From NCBI GenBank assembly GCA_959347315.1, contig OY365810.1, positions 23,854,304 through 23,918,303 on the forward strand: a stretch of 64,000 bases of DNA, read 5' to 3'. This document shows, piece by piece, positions 1 through 13,359 of the stretch. Source of the stretch: Bimastos eiseni. Taxonomy: Eukaryota > Annelida > Clitellata > Crassiclitellata > Lumbricidae. Below the pieces are notes generated by a model. The model saw only the letters and a list, made by a program, of their open reading frames with translations, searched no databases and had not been told where the DNA came from. The position numbers and the translations under genes are program-made. Every line of letters begins with the position of its first letter. Position 1 is the first letter of the stretch.

Positions 1-631
1 AAGGATTTAATGCTGTATACCGCGATATCAAAGTTTATAGCACTCTCAATAGTTGTAACCGCTACCTCTATCCATATCGATTTCCTTGAAAGTAATCTAG
101 GCACGAAGGGTTTTTCATGGGCCATATTATTTTATTTGACATTGGAGCACATGATGTGTGGATGTTCGCACATGTATAGGAACGCAGACATTTTTCGATG
201 ATCTTCATAATTGAAACACATCCTCGACAGTAGGCCCTACAATAATTGTGGGGAAGTGTCGTTATATGAAAAAAACTGACTGATGTTGAAATTATGCCTA
301 AGAGACTCAACTATCGTCCGCTGAAAGAATTTTAATATGCATCAACCTCTACAATTAAAAGCGCATCACGCAAGACGCCGCCCATAATTATGTTGGCAAC
401 GCCTATAGTGATCCATATTACAACAATGAAAGCAACTATATTTTGCTCTGTATCCATATATAAAACCTCCCATCGTATCGTTTTTATAGATTTATATGGC
501 GCCTCTCGCAGCATAACTATTAAGAGCACAGAAACCCCGGGGAAAATGAGTATCTCATATTTGAGGAAAAAATACTAAAACTGAGGTGCAAAGACTACTC
601 ACTGAGAGAATCAATTGATAGTGTGTGGAGC

Positions 632-703
632 CAGGGCTTAAAGTGTAAAAAAACGAAGTGCCTGGACGCCGTCCATGACCGTCCAGGCACACTTTAAGCC
701 CTG
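632..703. mobile_element. 72-bp hAT-type micro-MITE
   Basis: The ends CAGGGCTTAAAGTG and CACTTTAAGCCCTG are inverted repeats. A second inner inverted pair, GTGCCTGGACG and CGTCCAGGCAC, completes a near-continuous hairpin. It is flanked by perfect 8-bp target duplications TGTGGAGC (624-631 and 704-711), the hAT signature. Confidence 0.85.
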
Positions 704-1329
704 TGTGGAGCTGATCAAGTTTAACAAATTGGTTTTTACAAGTTGCACCTTGTTTTGGATTTAAATAATGCTCAGATTTGTAAATAATTTTATGAACAGA
801 CATTTATAAGTTAAGCCTGTTAATGAAACAGAAGTTATAGCCAAGAAAAGATGCAACGAGTTGGCCTTAGCCTAATATCTTCGCTCTAATTTTAACTTAA
901 GTCTAGCCTACTCCTTCTTTGAGGTATCTCAATTTTACAAGCACAGAAAGAAAGGCTCTGCTGAGTTAATAATATTATATTCAGCAACTTATAACAAGGT
1001 TCTTCTTCATAAAATGGTATAAATACCTGGCGGTTGTGAATTTATGAATAAAATATAGGTTTGTGGTCATTATTAATACAGAAAAAATATGCTTTGCTAG
1101 TTACAGGCATAGTAGCCTACTGCTGTAATTAATAGCCTATCTGTGACATTTTTATGCTCATTTGCCTGTGGTGGCTGGTATCGAAAAAGATAAAACGCGG
1201 CAATATAAAAACTGTTCTCAGGAATTTTTATTATATACATTATAAGTTTCAAATTGAAGTTACAACTGAACCTTATTCCCGAAAACTTATACGTTAGTAT
1301 TTTACAGCATTTTATATAGGATCACTTGT

Positions 1330-1460
1330 CTTTTACTGTCTCGTACTGTCTTGAACCTGGTGTCTCGGTCTCGGTCTTGGTACCTCACTGTCTCGGTCTC
1401 GGTATCTCACTGTCTCGGTCTCGTCTTGGTCTTGATGTTTCAAGTCTTGCATACAACACT
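1330..1460 (+). repeat. CTGTCTCG/GGTCTTGG-rich dispersed repeat
   Basis: Short units of CTGTCTCGGT and GGTCTTGG recur. An inverted relative lies at 41040-41165, sharing GTCTTGGTACCT and the end sequence CTTGCATA. The 50.5-51.3 kb element uses similar words. Confidence 0.55.
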
Positions 1461-1645
1461 GGCATGAACGTAAGACAGTAACTGTTGTCCTACGACTAGC
1501 TACAGCTAGCTATTCTGTGGTATCTTTTCGAAGTGATATAGTTTATTTCGTGGTTGGAATTGATATTAATAAGAAATCAGATTACACATACAAAACCACG
1601 TATACATGCATAAATGTATATGCGTACACGTAGCCTTAACAGGTC

Positions 1646-2270
1646 ATGGATCATGACCTCATGGATCATCTTACTTGGACGATAACGTTTGCGCATACTG
1701 TACATAATGCGCAGCAGTCAGCATATCGCCTGTCACCTCTTCAATCGGTGCTAAATAACGCTGTCCGTCTGATTACCCATCTTTCTCGTTTCTCACATAT
1801 CACGAACTTCGTGACTGAGCACTTACACTGGCTTCCGTTCATAACCCGCGTTCGACTTAAAGTTTTTTCCAACTTCTAGAGCGTTTTTGGTCAGACTCCA
1901 CCCTATATCTTTGTCACCTCATCCGTCGTCCTCTTCGTTCTTTAGACATGACTTCTTTAGACATGACTTCTTCGTATACTCGGATGACTTCTGCCCAATA
2001 CGGTACCGCACTTATGCGTCTGTTGGTCATTTACTTTGGAACAATATTCCGTCTCCGCTTCGCTCTTCGATTTTAACTGGGGTGCTTCTGTTTCTTCGCG
2101 TGTTCTTAAGAACTTTCTTTCCCCGCAGGACTTTTTGCATTGGGAGCGCTTCTGCTAAGTTTGTTCCGGGAGAGGCCCTACGGAAATCTGTATATACAAT
2201 GCAAGACCATACAATGTTCCCACATCATATAATCGACTGTCAGTATTACTGTTTAAATATGTCTTGGTCA
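1646..2270 (+). pseudogene. LINE 3' fragment (reverse transcriptase C-terminus)
   Basis: Broken frames read LQSVLNNAVRLITHLSRFSH and LHWLPFITRVRLKVF, then a TPPYIS-like stretch, and finally FLRTFFPRRTF. This is the usual C-terminal order of CR1/jockey-group LINE proteins. Stops and frameshifts make it non-functional. The tail (FCIGSASAKFVPGEAL) matches the fragment at 15185. Confidence 0.75.
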
Positions 2271-3751
2271 TGACGTCTGCACACATGAAGGATTCTGAAT
2301 AGACAATTAAACTACATGTATGCACAGATTCACGCAATTAACTTTAATAGAGCGTGAATGACAGTAACTGACAACGTACCTCATAAATTACACAATGCAT
2401 CTCATTGTATACGACTAGTACATGCAGTAGTGTCAATTTAACGACATATTGTGTGATGACAAATATCATTGGCGTCGCCCCCACCTTTATCCTGGCTTGG
2501 TACTGATGTATTGTCAGAGTGCAAGCAGTGGAGAAGTGTCGGTATAGCAGACTGACTGACTGATATTTACAAGTTTATTTAACGACGCATCCATGACAAG
2601 AATGATATGCGTCAAACTAATATACACAACGTACACGATGGTCTGTGTATACACTGTTAGAGCTCCGAGTCTGTATACTGTATTATAGGTCTATGCTTAG
2701 CGTTATTTACACACAATGAAATGTTCAATATTAATTTCTTTGTTTTCGCTTCTTTGGCTTCGTTTCTTTGTCTTCGTTTTTTAAGCTAGCTTATAGAGAG
2801 CGAGAATGCACAGGAGACCGGAACGCAGGCTATATAAATTATAAGCCTATAATCTGACTTCCGCAGCTATTGTTTAGCGTCAACATGTAGTCTACTGTAG
2901 CTATGCAACCATTCCGAGTCGTTCTCATGTTGTTGCATAGGCCTCTGCAGACTTGATTTGGTATAGCGCCGATGAATAAGCTGGGTTCCCTGACGTGGCT
3001 TTTGTGGGCAATGAGGAATTTTCGAGGATTTACATTGCATTACATAGGCTGTCTGCAACCGGGCAATCGTGGAATCGGTTATGCAGCAACGGCATGGCAG
3101 AGTCTTGGGAATAAAGTCCACTAATTAAAGCGAGAACTTCGTCGCCCAACGATCAACTGCTCTGCTATTGACGGATTCATTCCTTGCACAACTTGGCGAC
3201 GTGAGAAATTTTCTAAAGCGGTGCATTTCACCATCAACCGAAACATGCGTGATGGTAAGAGAAAATGTGTCTTGCAAACGGGTGGGAGTAACTGCTAACT
3301 CCTCCACCGGTTGCACCCTACCAATGCCAGTCCCAAGTCTGGATAAAGGTGAAGGGCGACGCTAATGATTATATGTTATCACGCAGTGTCGTTAAATTGC
3401 CACAAATCAGAACATACCTACTAATTAGAACATACGATATAGAAACGCTGACCTTCGATGGGCCTCAATAGACGTCACTGGCGTGAAATTATAATTATCT
3501 GTTGTTTCCAATTAACTCTAACCGTGTCTAACGTCGTCGATAGGCTAATGAGGAGCGTCTTCTTGAACATCCCTTGGTATCGCTTGACAATCAATCTGGC
3601 CTATTTGCCCTGAGTTGAGCTCTTAAGCAGCCATCTACAAAATTCATGGTTACGTTTGCGCCTTGGATGTTGGTGCAAAGTGTTATAAAATTCTACAGGA
3701 TAATAGTAGTTATTTATACACATATATGTATATATATATATATGTATATAT

Positions 3752-3975
3752 GTGTGGCACAGTGGCCGATCGGTTAGAGCGGTCGGCGCGTTACACTCAG
3801 TGTGCGTTAGTGAGCGGGTTCGACCCTCATCCGGGGAATCACTGTGTAGAGACCTTGAGCAAGTCCTTCGCGAACAATTGCTCTGCAGTACAACTGCAAT
3901 TGCGCCGTCGAGGCGTGTATATGCACTTTTGAGCAAAAAATGTTGGAAAGAGGGCGGTATCAAATTTCGGTAATA
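3752..3975 (+). mobile_element. tRNA-derived SINE, family A
   Basis: The head carries an A-box-like TGGCCGATCGGTTAGAGCG and a B box GGGTTCGACCC at tRNA spacing, followed by the body CCTTGAGCAAGTCCTTCGCG. A TA-rich run precedes it and an AATAAAATAA tail ends it. Relatives lie at 29470-29637 (minus) and 63765-63957. Confidence 0.8.
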
Positions 3976-4765
3976 AAATAATTAAAGATATACGTATAAA
4001 TTGTATATGTGTGTATATATATATAATAGGTGTGTGTCTGTGTGTGTGTGTGTGAGTGTTTGATGACTTCTAAGTTAAGGGATGTCATGCCATAGGAATA
4101 ATGGAAAGGGTGTTGAACAATCGCAAATCACAATGTCTTCATTTAGAAATATACAGTTATATATTTCTGCTGACACACTTACGTCCACACATTACGTACT
4201 ATATATATTAAGCGCATTATATTAATAGGCATAAGCATGAGGCCCTATAAAGTGAGTATGATTATGATATACTTCGCTGTTCACAATGGGTTAATCTTCG
4301 ACGTATATAGGAAGCCTTCTGTTCATTTTTATAGGATACGCAGCCATTCTGCTTCGTTCTGGAGCGACCAGAATGGCTGCATCTCTCAGCGTCTACAATC
4401 CAGTGAAATATTGCTGTCTGGTATTAAGTGTCGTTTTATCGTGAACCCATTTATAGTTTATAGTCACTTCACCTCAGTCTCTAAGTCCACTTCATCTTAT
4501 CAAAGGCAACGGCAAAATGCATCAGGTGCTCTACGTTGCTGAACGAGATTGAGTTTCTGGCAAGTTATTTTAAAAGTGCTAAATATTGTATCATGGAGTT
4601 CTGCTTTGTACATGAATAGCTCCGATAGCATAGGATTCAGTGCCGCATGTAAACTCTTAGCGAGACCATAATACATATGAGAGGGCCTCGTTTCACTGTA
4701 CTTATAAAGGATACAGTGAGCACACAAGCTGGTAAGAATTAACAAATAACAGTACAACTATGTTT

Positions 4766-4851
4766 TACTACTACTACTGCTACTGCTACTGCTACTGCTA
4801 CTGCTACTGCTACTGCTACTGCTACTGCTACTGCTACTGCTACTGCTACTG

Positions 4852-4890
<39 letters not shown>

Positions 4891-4918
4891 GTAATAATAA
4901 TATTAATAATAATAATAA
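4766..4918. repeat. CTA/CTG trinucleotide microsatellite
   Basis: A run of alternating CTA and CTG triplets shifts to pure CTA and then ATA/AAT. It forms the tail of the SINE that follows on the minus strand. Confidence 0.95.
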
Positions 4919-5155
4919 TGTACGTTTAAGTTCAAACTGGCAAGCCGCAGTGTGATTACGAAAACAGCATGAACTTATGATAATAAGTTATTACAACGTT
5001 CGAACTTAATTGTCGGCAGCCATGCAAGGCGACCATCACGTTATACATTTCATATACAACGCTGCCGCCCCTAGCGAAAGAAATACTTCACATTATGGGG
5101 TATAAAGGAATCGAACTCGGTTCCTCAGCTAATGCACGTCAGTGTATTATTACTC
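4919..5155 (-). mobile_element. tRNA-derived SINE, family B, copy 1
   Basis: On the minus strand a tRNA-like head with the B-box-like GAGTTCGATTCC precedes a body ending TGCGGCTTGCCAGTTTGAAC and a trinucleotide tail. The copy at 29718-29952 has the same order of blocks, including a GATGGCGTCTTG-like segment (GATGGTCGCCTTG here). Confidence 0.65.
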
Positions 5156-5464
5156 TGCGCCCATCAAATTGTCTCAATTGATAAGCCATTCATCAATCAA
5201 TCAGAATTATATGGCGCTCCATCAAGATTCGTGGGCCTGCTCAGAAGGCGCTGCAAACAAAGACGAAGCGAATGATGGCGCTATATCATCAATTCATCAT
5301 CACGTGTCATGTGTAACGGATGAAGTGTTGCCATCCCATACATCCAGATTCGAAACATGAACGTCGAAACGAGTGATGGATCGACGCATCATGCATTTCA
5401 AATTTGTTTCAATCAAGTGAGGATGACGACCCGATTAAGAGGTCGTCATGATAGATGCTACTAC

Positions 5465-5600
5465 ATATAATGATGATGGTAATGGTGATGATGGTGATAA
5501 TGGTGATGATGATGGTGGTGATGATGATAATGATGATGATGATGACGGTGGTGTTGGTGGCGATGATGATGATGATGACGATGACGATGATTGAACGGTG
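5465..5600. repeat. GAT/GGT trinucleotide microsatellite
   Basis: Degenerate GATGATGGT units. The long His- and Ser-rich open frames here are shadows of the repeat. Confidence 0.9.
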
Positions 5601-5820
5601 GTCGTATCAACAATCGAAAATGCAAAGACGACTGCACTGGCAACAACAAAACAATTGTCGTTCGGAGGCTGAAGTGGTATGAGGATAGATTTAGATAGAT
5701 CTTCTGAGCAACAGAGCAAACAGCTATGTTAACCAGCCAACAGAAACATATAACTATGATCTCATTAAAACAATAGAAAGGAAGTATTCCTACAACAAAA
5801 TAGCTGTACATCTGCAGACC

Positions 5821-6340
5821 TATGTCCCTGTCTTGTCTCTGTCTCTGTCTGTCTTGTGTATGTATCTTGCACTGTAACGGTATTATCTGCGTATCTGTCG
5901 AATTTGGTTCCTGTCTCGCCAATACCTCATTTACTGTCCTTGTCATCCTTCGGCATGTCTTTGTCTTGTATCTGTCTCTGCCCCGTCTCGTCTCTGTCTC
6001 TATCCCTGTCTTGTCTCTGTATTTTTCTCTGATACTTTCTTCACTCTATATCTACATGTATCTTCTATCTGCCTTGTCTGTCATGTCCCTGTCTTGTCTC
6101 TCTGTCCTTGCCTAGTCTCCGTCGCTATCTGCCTGTACCTATGTCTCTGTGCTTTACATATATCTCTGTCTCTCTGTCGTCTCTCTCTGTCTCTCTATGT
6201 CTGTCTGTCTTTCTCTCTCTGTGTATCTCTCTGTCTCTCTGTCTCTCTGTATCTCCGTCTCTATGTCTCTCTCTGTCTGTCTGTCTCTCTGTTGTCTCTC
6301 TGTCTCTGTCTCTCTCTTTATCTCTGTTTATTCGTTTTCT
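5821..6340. repeat. TCTCTG/CTGTCT pyrimidine-rich low-complexity tract
   Basis: CTGTCTCTGT words with scattered point changes over about 520 bases. Overlapping open frames in several frames on both strands (LSLCLS, RDRDRE types) come from the repeat. Confidence 0.9.
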
Positions 6341-6985
6341 CTGCAGCCATCGTTGTCGTCTGTTGGATTCGTCTTCCTTTGAATATCCGGTCTCTAACAT
6401 CCATTCTACAAAGTCAAACATCTGCCCTAACTCCTCTAATCATCCTCCCTCTGGTCCTCTTCCTCCTCATCTTCCACCCTGTCGCCTACTTCCAAAGCCA
6501 ATCCGCCATCCATCCTATCACATCTGCTGCTGCAACAGAGGTCTACAACAGAGTGGTCGCTAGATGGCGCAAACAACGGGTCTCTTCCGGTCCGTCGAGC
6601 GAATCGCTCTCCTCGCTGCATACAACAATAAATCGTTCGTCTTCGGGGGTCTCTAGCAGGGAAACCTGCACATGGTAGAATAAGAATCAAACAGCTATAG
6701 TTCAACAGATAGCGACGGCTTAGACGTGATTCTAACACAGACAACGACATCAACACATAAAGAGAAAATTAATCTTCGACCGGGTGTCGGTGTGTCCATC
6801 TGTTGCTTTAGCGACATGGAGTGGGTCGAAGTGCGCAATAACGGGCATATTGACTCGGTGAATTAAGCCGGATAATGCCGGATTGTCCGCTGATAAAGAA
6901 AATGATGGCCGTCGTACATGCGGTGGACGCCAGCCATGCGCGAAGCACGAGCAACGCCATGCTCATAAAACAAGAGACCATCACC

Positions 6986-7011
6986 GACTCTCTCTCTCTC
7001 TCTCTCTCTCT
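6986..7011. repeat. TC dinucleotide microsatellite
   Basis: About twelve CT units in a row. Confidence 0.9.
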
Positions 7012-7261
7012 GTTGGATCTGCTCAGCAGCTGCTATGTTGAAGTTCTCGTTGTAAACGTAGATCATCGTGTTGCTCAGAAGTACATGTATGCCTGTTATA
7101 TTCCATGCATATAAATGCATCGTATACATAGATGTTCACTATTGTATGCAAATACAAGTATTCATTGTCATAGATATAATTTAATAACAACCGTCTTTGA
7201 TCGAGGCAGGTGGGTTTTTCTTCAGCAAAATACTGCGTTGGTGAAAGATACCGGTTTTAAC

Positions 7262-7427
7262 CAGGACTTGAAGTGGAACAGTATGAAATGGTATGCCATA
7301 CCGGCACCTCTCCTGACCGACAGCAAGCATACCGGTACTTCCCCATACCAAAAAGCCATACATAGCAGGAGAGGGGAATGGTTCTTGTAACCATACCGGC
7401 GCCTTATTTTCCCCGCTTCAAGTCCTG
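7262..7427. mobile_element. 166-bp hAT-like MITE with CATACCGG repeats, copy 1
   Basis: The terminal inverted repeats are CAGGACTTGAAGTGG and CCGCTTCAAGTCCTG. Internal CATACCGG words recur four times. A diverged relative lies at 59736-59909 in the opposite orientation. No clean target duplication remains at this copy. Confidence 0.75.
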
Positions 7428-7608
7428 TTTAAGACATCCGTTAACCAGGCTTCATAACTATGAACACGAACATGTTCAATTGCCCATGCATGCAAAAGTC
7501 ATTGTTTATAATAATACATGCTGTACATGATTATGATACTAGGAACGTTATTTTTCCAGCTTCCCTGCCATTTTCCACCGTATACGTGAAGAGGGTAGTT
7601 TGGGGTAG

Positions 7609-7612
<4 letters not shown>

Positions 7613-7651
<39 letters not shown>
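7613..7651. repeat. TA dinucleotide microsatellite
   Basis: About 19 TA units. Confidence 0.95.
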
Positions 7652-7654
<3 letters not shown>

Positions 7655-7845
7655 AGCCTATAATAATGTCGTATTCTCATGTTGCTATTCTGTCACAGCT
7701 GCTGGTGTTTTCTGATCTCCTATCGATAGATAGATCGTCGGCTTTCTTTGCGCTTCACAACGTTTTCTATTTACACGTCGTCGGTCCAATCGTTGAACTG
7801 CTGTTTCGTTCTGCGATCTGTCGCTGGCCGTCTTCCTCATTATCT

Positions 7846-7941
7846 GTCTGCGTCATTGTCTGTCTGCGTCGTTGCCCGTCTGCCTCATTGTCCGTCTGCC
7901 TCATTGTCCGTCTGCCTCGTTGTCCGTCTGTATCGATGTTA
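7846..7941. repeat. 16-bp minisatellite, six units
   Basis: The unit GTCTGCCTCATTGTCC repeats six times, with the outer units diverged. Confidence 0.85.
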
Positions 7942-8199
7942 GTTCTTTTCTTGCGCTTCACTATACTCCGTTTATTTACTCGTCTAAAGTGCTGAAGTGC
8001 TGTCGTCGTCCCACATCTGAGGTTTTAAGTGTTTATATAGCGCCAGCTCGTGAACGTTCGCACAAATGGTCAAAGGGTGAGACAACAACGGTGACGTTAG
8101 TCGATTATAGACTCTCGACAATTGTCTGCATGTGAGGGTTATCAAGCGCAGTATCTGTCGAGACATTTTCTGCTATGAGACATAGGTGCATGTCTCGTT

Positions 8200-8650
8200 T
8201 TCCTCCCAATCCTTCTCCTCCTAATGGCTCACTTCTCATCCTCTTCTTCCTCGTCCTTCTAATCCTCCTCCTCCTCCTCCATTATCGTTTTCGTTTCCCT
8301 TAGTTTTATATCTTCGTCCTCTTCCATTATCTTCCTGTTTCTTCAACTTCTCTTCCTCTCTTCTGATTTTCTTCTTTCTTCTTCCCTCTTCCTCCTCATT
8401 CCCTATCCTGCTCTTACTCGTTCCCTCGTTCGCTTCCTCTTTTTGCTCCTCTGCCTACTCCGTCTCGGTTTTATAAGAATATGCATCTTCATATTTGACA
8501 CACTCTCTCTATTCTTTCCATCTTCTTTCCAATTCCTAATATCCCCTCCTCATTTTCTGCCCCTCCTCTGACCCCTCTATCTCGGCCTTCTCCTCCATCT
8601 CTCTTCCTTCTCCACTTCCTTCTCGTCCTCCTACTCATTTTTTTCACATT
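8200..8650. repeat. Pyrimidine-rich tract (CTTCCT type)
   Basis: About 450 bases of C/T-biased sequence without a fixed period. No gene seen. Confidence 0.75.
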
Positions 8651-8846
8651 GCCTTTATCGTCATCATCACCACCACCAAAATCATCTGCATACCCGAACT
8701 AATGCTCAAATAATAATTTGCTAAACATCTTGCGACTGCGTTACCATCAATGAACGTCAGTCATTGCACGAGAATAAGTGAAACGATTGGCAACGAACAA
8801 AGATCGTTATCTAAATGAAGCAAGTTCTACGAATAAATTCGTCTCA

Positions 8847-9365
<519 letters not shown>

Positions 9366-10110
9366 CGTCGTCTTTTCTTCACTTTCTTGTTAGCTTGACC
9401 CAAGAGGCGAAGTAATTTAACGACATCTATTGACATCAGAAGTCGTGGCCGTCAATAGAAAGGATTTTTTACAGTTCTCAGTGTTCCGTTCCCCCTATGG
9501 AAGCCATTGCCGTCAGCAGCCTATTATTTAAACGGAGCAGGTGCGTTTTTTTATTAAGAAATTGAGCATAGTGAAAGAAACACTCATGGTTCGATTGAAA
9601 GGCGCCACTTACGCATGTCGTCTCTATAGCTATTCTGGGAACAGAGATTACATATGAAGGGTCGGAGGCTTCGTGACGCGATTACGTAATCGGAAATTGG
9701 AGACGCCGCGCATCAAATATGGTCATGGCATCATGGCTAGCTCTGGTCATACGATACACTATAGGAAAGACAGACGATTGTTTATCTGTATTATGTCTTA
9801 ACAAATCTTGTATGTATACATGCATCATGCTTGTATGAGGACAGACATGTATGTTCGCATATATGCATATATTTTTCATATAGTTATTACGTATGTACTG
9901 CATATATCTGTATTCTTATGTGTATGTATCGATATATATATATGTGTGTGTGTTATATATATTTATGCATGTTATCTGCATATCCAAGTATGTACTTTAG
10001 CTTCAGAAAGAGAATCGCCTTGTTGCGTTACTTTGCATAATACGGTGTACACCGTGCGAAGGACACACACATAAGAAGCAGTGGGTAAATTAGGCATACA
10101 GTATTGTATC
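9366..10110. other. Intergenic, no gene seen
   Basis: Unique-looking AT-rich DNA with short GTATGT and TATATA words around 9810-9970. No motif-bearing frame. Confidence 0.5.
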
Positions 10111-10114
10111 ATAT

Positions 10115-10470
10115 CGTATCTTTATATTTATATAGCGCCTCTCTCAATTCCGGATAAATTGAAACGTCTTTAGAGAGCGAGAAGCCGATAAAGACAATCC
10201 CGTCATTATAGTGTGGTCTTCAATGATGGTAGAAGTTCATTCCAGGCAGATGGACCCACAACAGCCCGGTGTTGTGCCAGGGCAGTCTTAGTCTTGGACG
10301 CAGAAGGCCAACACGATCAACAGAGCGCAAAGAACGAGATGAGGTTTCAGATAACGGCTTTCGCAAATGTAGTGGGTGTATACGTTCTGTTACAGGAAGC
10401 CAGTGCAAGACTTCAAGTGAAGAGATATGCGCAAAGCGACGGAGTCGGACTGACTAAAACAAAGCATAAG
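10115..10470 (-). pseudogene. LINE 3' fragment
   Basis: Minus-strand frames contain TKTALAQHRAVVGPSAWNEL, the typical C-terminal GPSAWNxLP block of CR1/jockey-like LINE proteins, followed by the AGCGCTATATA-type 3' end. Stops interrupt it. Confidence 0.65.
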
Positions 10471-11504
10471 CAACACAAGTAGAAGGTGAATTCGTACGGC
10501 TTGTTGAGAGAAGGAATGAGGTGAAAGAAACGAATCACATAGAGGGAACCATTCTTACTCATTATGTTCGCCAGAACGGACGATGAAACGCTGGCCTCTG
10601 TGGCCATTTATATCGGTCACATCCGATGAATGCTACGCCGTTAATTAGGATTGTCAGCACCAGCTCACAGCTCCGGAAAGAGAGTGCTACGACTTGACTC
10701 AAAGAACGAACGACTTGAAATTTATTGGGTCGTCTAAATTGCAGAGAATGTCGCATGGCAGGATCCTTTTGGTTGGGACGGTAACTCAACGTTAAACTTT
10801 CAGCGACAACACAAAAGCCACGTCAGAGTAATCCGCTTTTTCTATAGGGTGGCTCAACGGCAACAAATCCCACCGGACTAAGTGCAAATTGATAAAGATT
10901 TTTCAACAAGGGCTGAAAATGTCACTGATAATATTTCATTGCTTCAAAAATTAGTAGGCTACATAGGCTTAAATATTATATTCCGTATTTTCAAATTTAT
11001 GGTACGCAAAATTTACAGAAAAACCGGATAGTTACTTGTAATTTTCAACTTCAAATAGCGTCTCCTTTCAATACAAATTCATATATCTATTAAGCACTAT
11101 TAAACAATGTATCTCAAAGCATGCTCGAAGTGTCCACCCAACTTTCACGCAAGATCAAGATCTGTTTATGAAGTCTAGTATGGCCTTATTGATTGAGTCG
11201 CTAAAGACCACAATACTCGTCGATTGTCTGTTCAAAGAATTGTGAATCTCGGACATTATCTGTCTCAGAATATGTTGAAAAGCTTTTGTCTGAATCCACT
11301 TGTGAACCTTAAAAATACTGCTTTTGGTCGGCAAACAAAACACGACGTTCACGAAAGTCGCCTGTTGGTTGAGAACGCCAAATTTGCGAAGCACGTCAGG
11401 GTTTCTGCTGGTGTGTGTTTTAGGGGTAGGGGTAGAAATCATCCCAGACAAGGCCAAAGTACGAGCTAAAATTAATGTTGAAACTGTTACCCACACTCGT
11501 TGCT

Positions 11505-11722
11505 CAGAGATGTTTCATTCGAAGTTCCATTGGCTTATCTCTGAACTGCTCGCTCTAAAAAGAGCAATAAATCAAGTCAAAGAATAGTAAAACAGTTGAA
11601 AAGAGCCAATGGAACTTCGAATGAAACATCTCTAAACTGCTGGAGAGCGAGCAGTTCAGAGATATGTTTCATTTTAAGTTATATTGACTTTTTTCAACTG
11701 TTTTACTATTCTTTGACTTGAC
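11505..11722. repeat. Compound inverted repeat (fold-back)
   Basis: Blocks run in the order A, B, C, A', b, B', A2, C'. The outer pair C/C' (CAAGTCAAAGAATAGTAAAA, with its complement ending at 11722) frames an inner palindrome. A further copy of the inner arm lies just upstream (11505-11557). The arms are about 30 bp with few mismatches. Confidence 0.85.
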
Positions 11723-12114
11723 TGTTCCAACGTCTGGTTTCATTTCCATCTGGACGGCGCATCATCACTCGCATGGCAAAGTTGAAAGCGTGTATGTACA
11801 AAGCCACTAGAGAAGGAGACAGTACTAGGAACACTAGAGGGAGTTAGAGGAAAGGAAAGACCAAAAATAAATTAGCTGGATAATATGAGAAAATGGGCGG
11901 ACCTATCGATAACACAGATGATGAGGGATACAGAGAAGAGATAGAAATGGAGAAGGATTGTGCATTACGCGGTCTAATTTCGTATTGAAGACGGTTGAAG
12001 AACATAAGTATATATACAAATATATTCTGCTTACACAATTACACATTGGCACCAACTGCAGTGAATTCATTAGCAAGGATGAATGATCATAACCCTGTGT
12101 AACCTCCGAGCTTA

Positions 12115-12290
12115 TCTCTCTCTGTCTCTCTCTCTCTGTCTCTCTCTCTGTTCATGTCTGTCTCTGTCTCTGTCTGTTTCTCTGTCTGTCTTTCTCTCTG
12201 TCTCTGCTATGTCTCTGTCTCTTTCTCAGTCTGTCTGCCTGTCTGTCTCTCTCGGTCTCTCTCTCTCTCTCCACGTACGTTCCTCTGCCT
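12115..12290. repeat. TCTCTG/CTGTCT low-complexity tract
   Basis: Same word composition as the tract at 5.8-6.3 kb. Confidence 0.9.
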
Positions 12291-13080
12291 CTATGCCTCT
12301 CTGTCTCCGTCCAACACATAACTTAAGCTGGATCCTTTCACCGACAGCGAAGCAGAAGGAATCGAAAGACGACGACAGTCCAGGGCAGAAGAGAAGATGG
12401 CATCATGCAGCGCCTCATGAATATCAGAGGAGTCTTCCTTTTCTTTGCCTCGAATTGAGCAACGGGGTGACATCTACCGACGACAGCCCAATGCAGCCAC
12501 CCGACGAGAACGGTGTCCGCGTCGATGCACCCCTGCGTCTATCTGCGGCTGTATGCGTACTAATGCCTGCGTGTTCATGTATCATTGCAACTCACCGAGA
12601 GAGTTGAGCTCGTTGCACGCCAGCTTAGAGATAAACGACATCGTATAATTGTAGGAGGCTATATCTATGAATTACCAAGTGATGAATAATTGCACTAACA
12701 TTATAATGTCGCATTATCCAACCTAGGAATAAATGGATACAAGATATGCACAAGCATATATTATGCTATCGTTTACGTGATACACAATACAGATATAGAC
12801 TATATATATATATAACATAGACTATAATTATACGTGCAGCTGCGTGAATATATAGATATATATATATATATATAAGCTCACAGCGTGCTTGCATGCATTT
12901 CCGTGTATTATGTCTATTATGGATGAGGATATTGTGTAGATTATATATGTGAGTTATAGGCAGCGGTTGTGGCGACAGTAATGAATATAATCTACAAAGC
13001 TAGTTTTGCGTCGCTGCAACATGCTTTGGCAGATTACATGCATCACACTTCCCGTCTGCTGCGTGGCAGTCGCTCTTTAT

Positions 13081-13125
13081 GCATGTATGTATGTATGTAT
13101 GTATCGTATCGTATCGTATCTGGTT
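13081..13125. repeat. GTAT tetranucleotide and CGTAT pentanucleotide run
   Basis: A short GTAT run shifts into three GTATC units at the boundary of the LINE tail that follows. Confidence 0.8.
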
Positions 13126-13345
13126 TATATTTAAATAGCGCTTCTTACAGTGCTAGCTAGTCAGAAGCGCTCTCAGCCCCGAGGAAATAAGAAAGTCTTC
13201 AGGCAACGAAACGACAAGGGTGGGAGCCCGATCAAAAGCTTGGGGGCAAGTCATTCCACATAAAAGGGCCCACGATGGAAAAGGCACGGTGTTGAGCTAT
13301 AACATTCCTTGCCCGTGCACAGAAAATCAAGTCCGCAGACCGGAG
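13118..13345 (-). pseudogene. LINE 3' fragment
   Basis: The minus strand reads LRSADLIFCARARNVIAQHR then AFSIVGPFMWNDLPPSF, the conserved C-terminal block. The 3' end has the AAATAGCGCTTCTTACAG hairpin-type tail shared by the other LINE tails in the window. Confidence 0.75.
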
Positions 13346-13359
13346 AGGGCAGGTGTAGA

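Noticed and set aside
5435..6756. Long His-, Ser- and Leu-rich frames around 5.4-6.7 kb
   Set aside because: They follow GAT and TCTCTG low-complexity sequence and lack start context, splice logic or motifs outside it.
12291..12607. Overlapping frames at 12.3-12.6 kb as a gene
   Set aside because: Several frames on both strands are open at once. No motif was recognised, and the strand cannot be decided.
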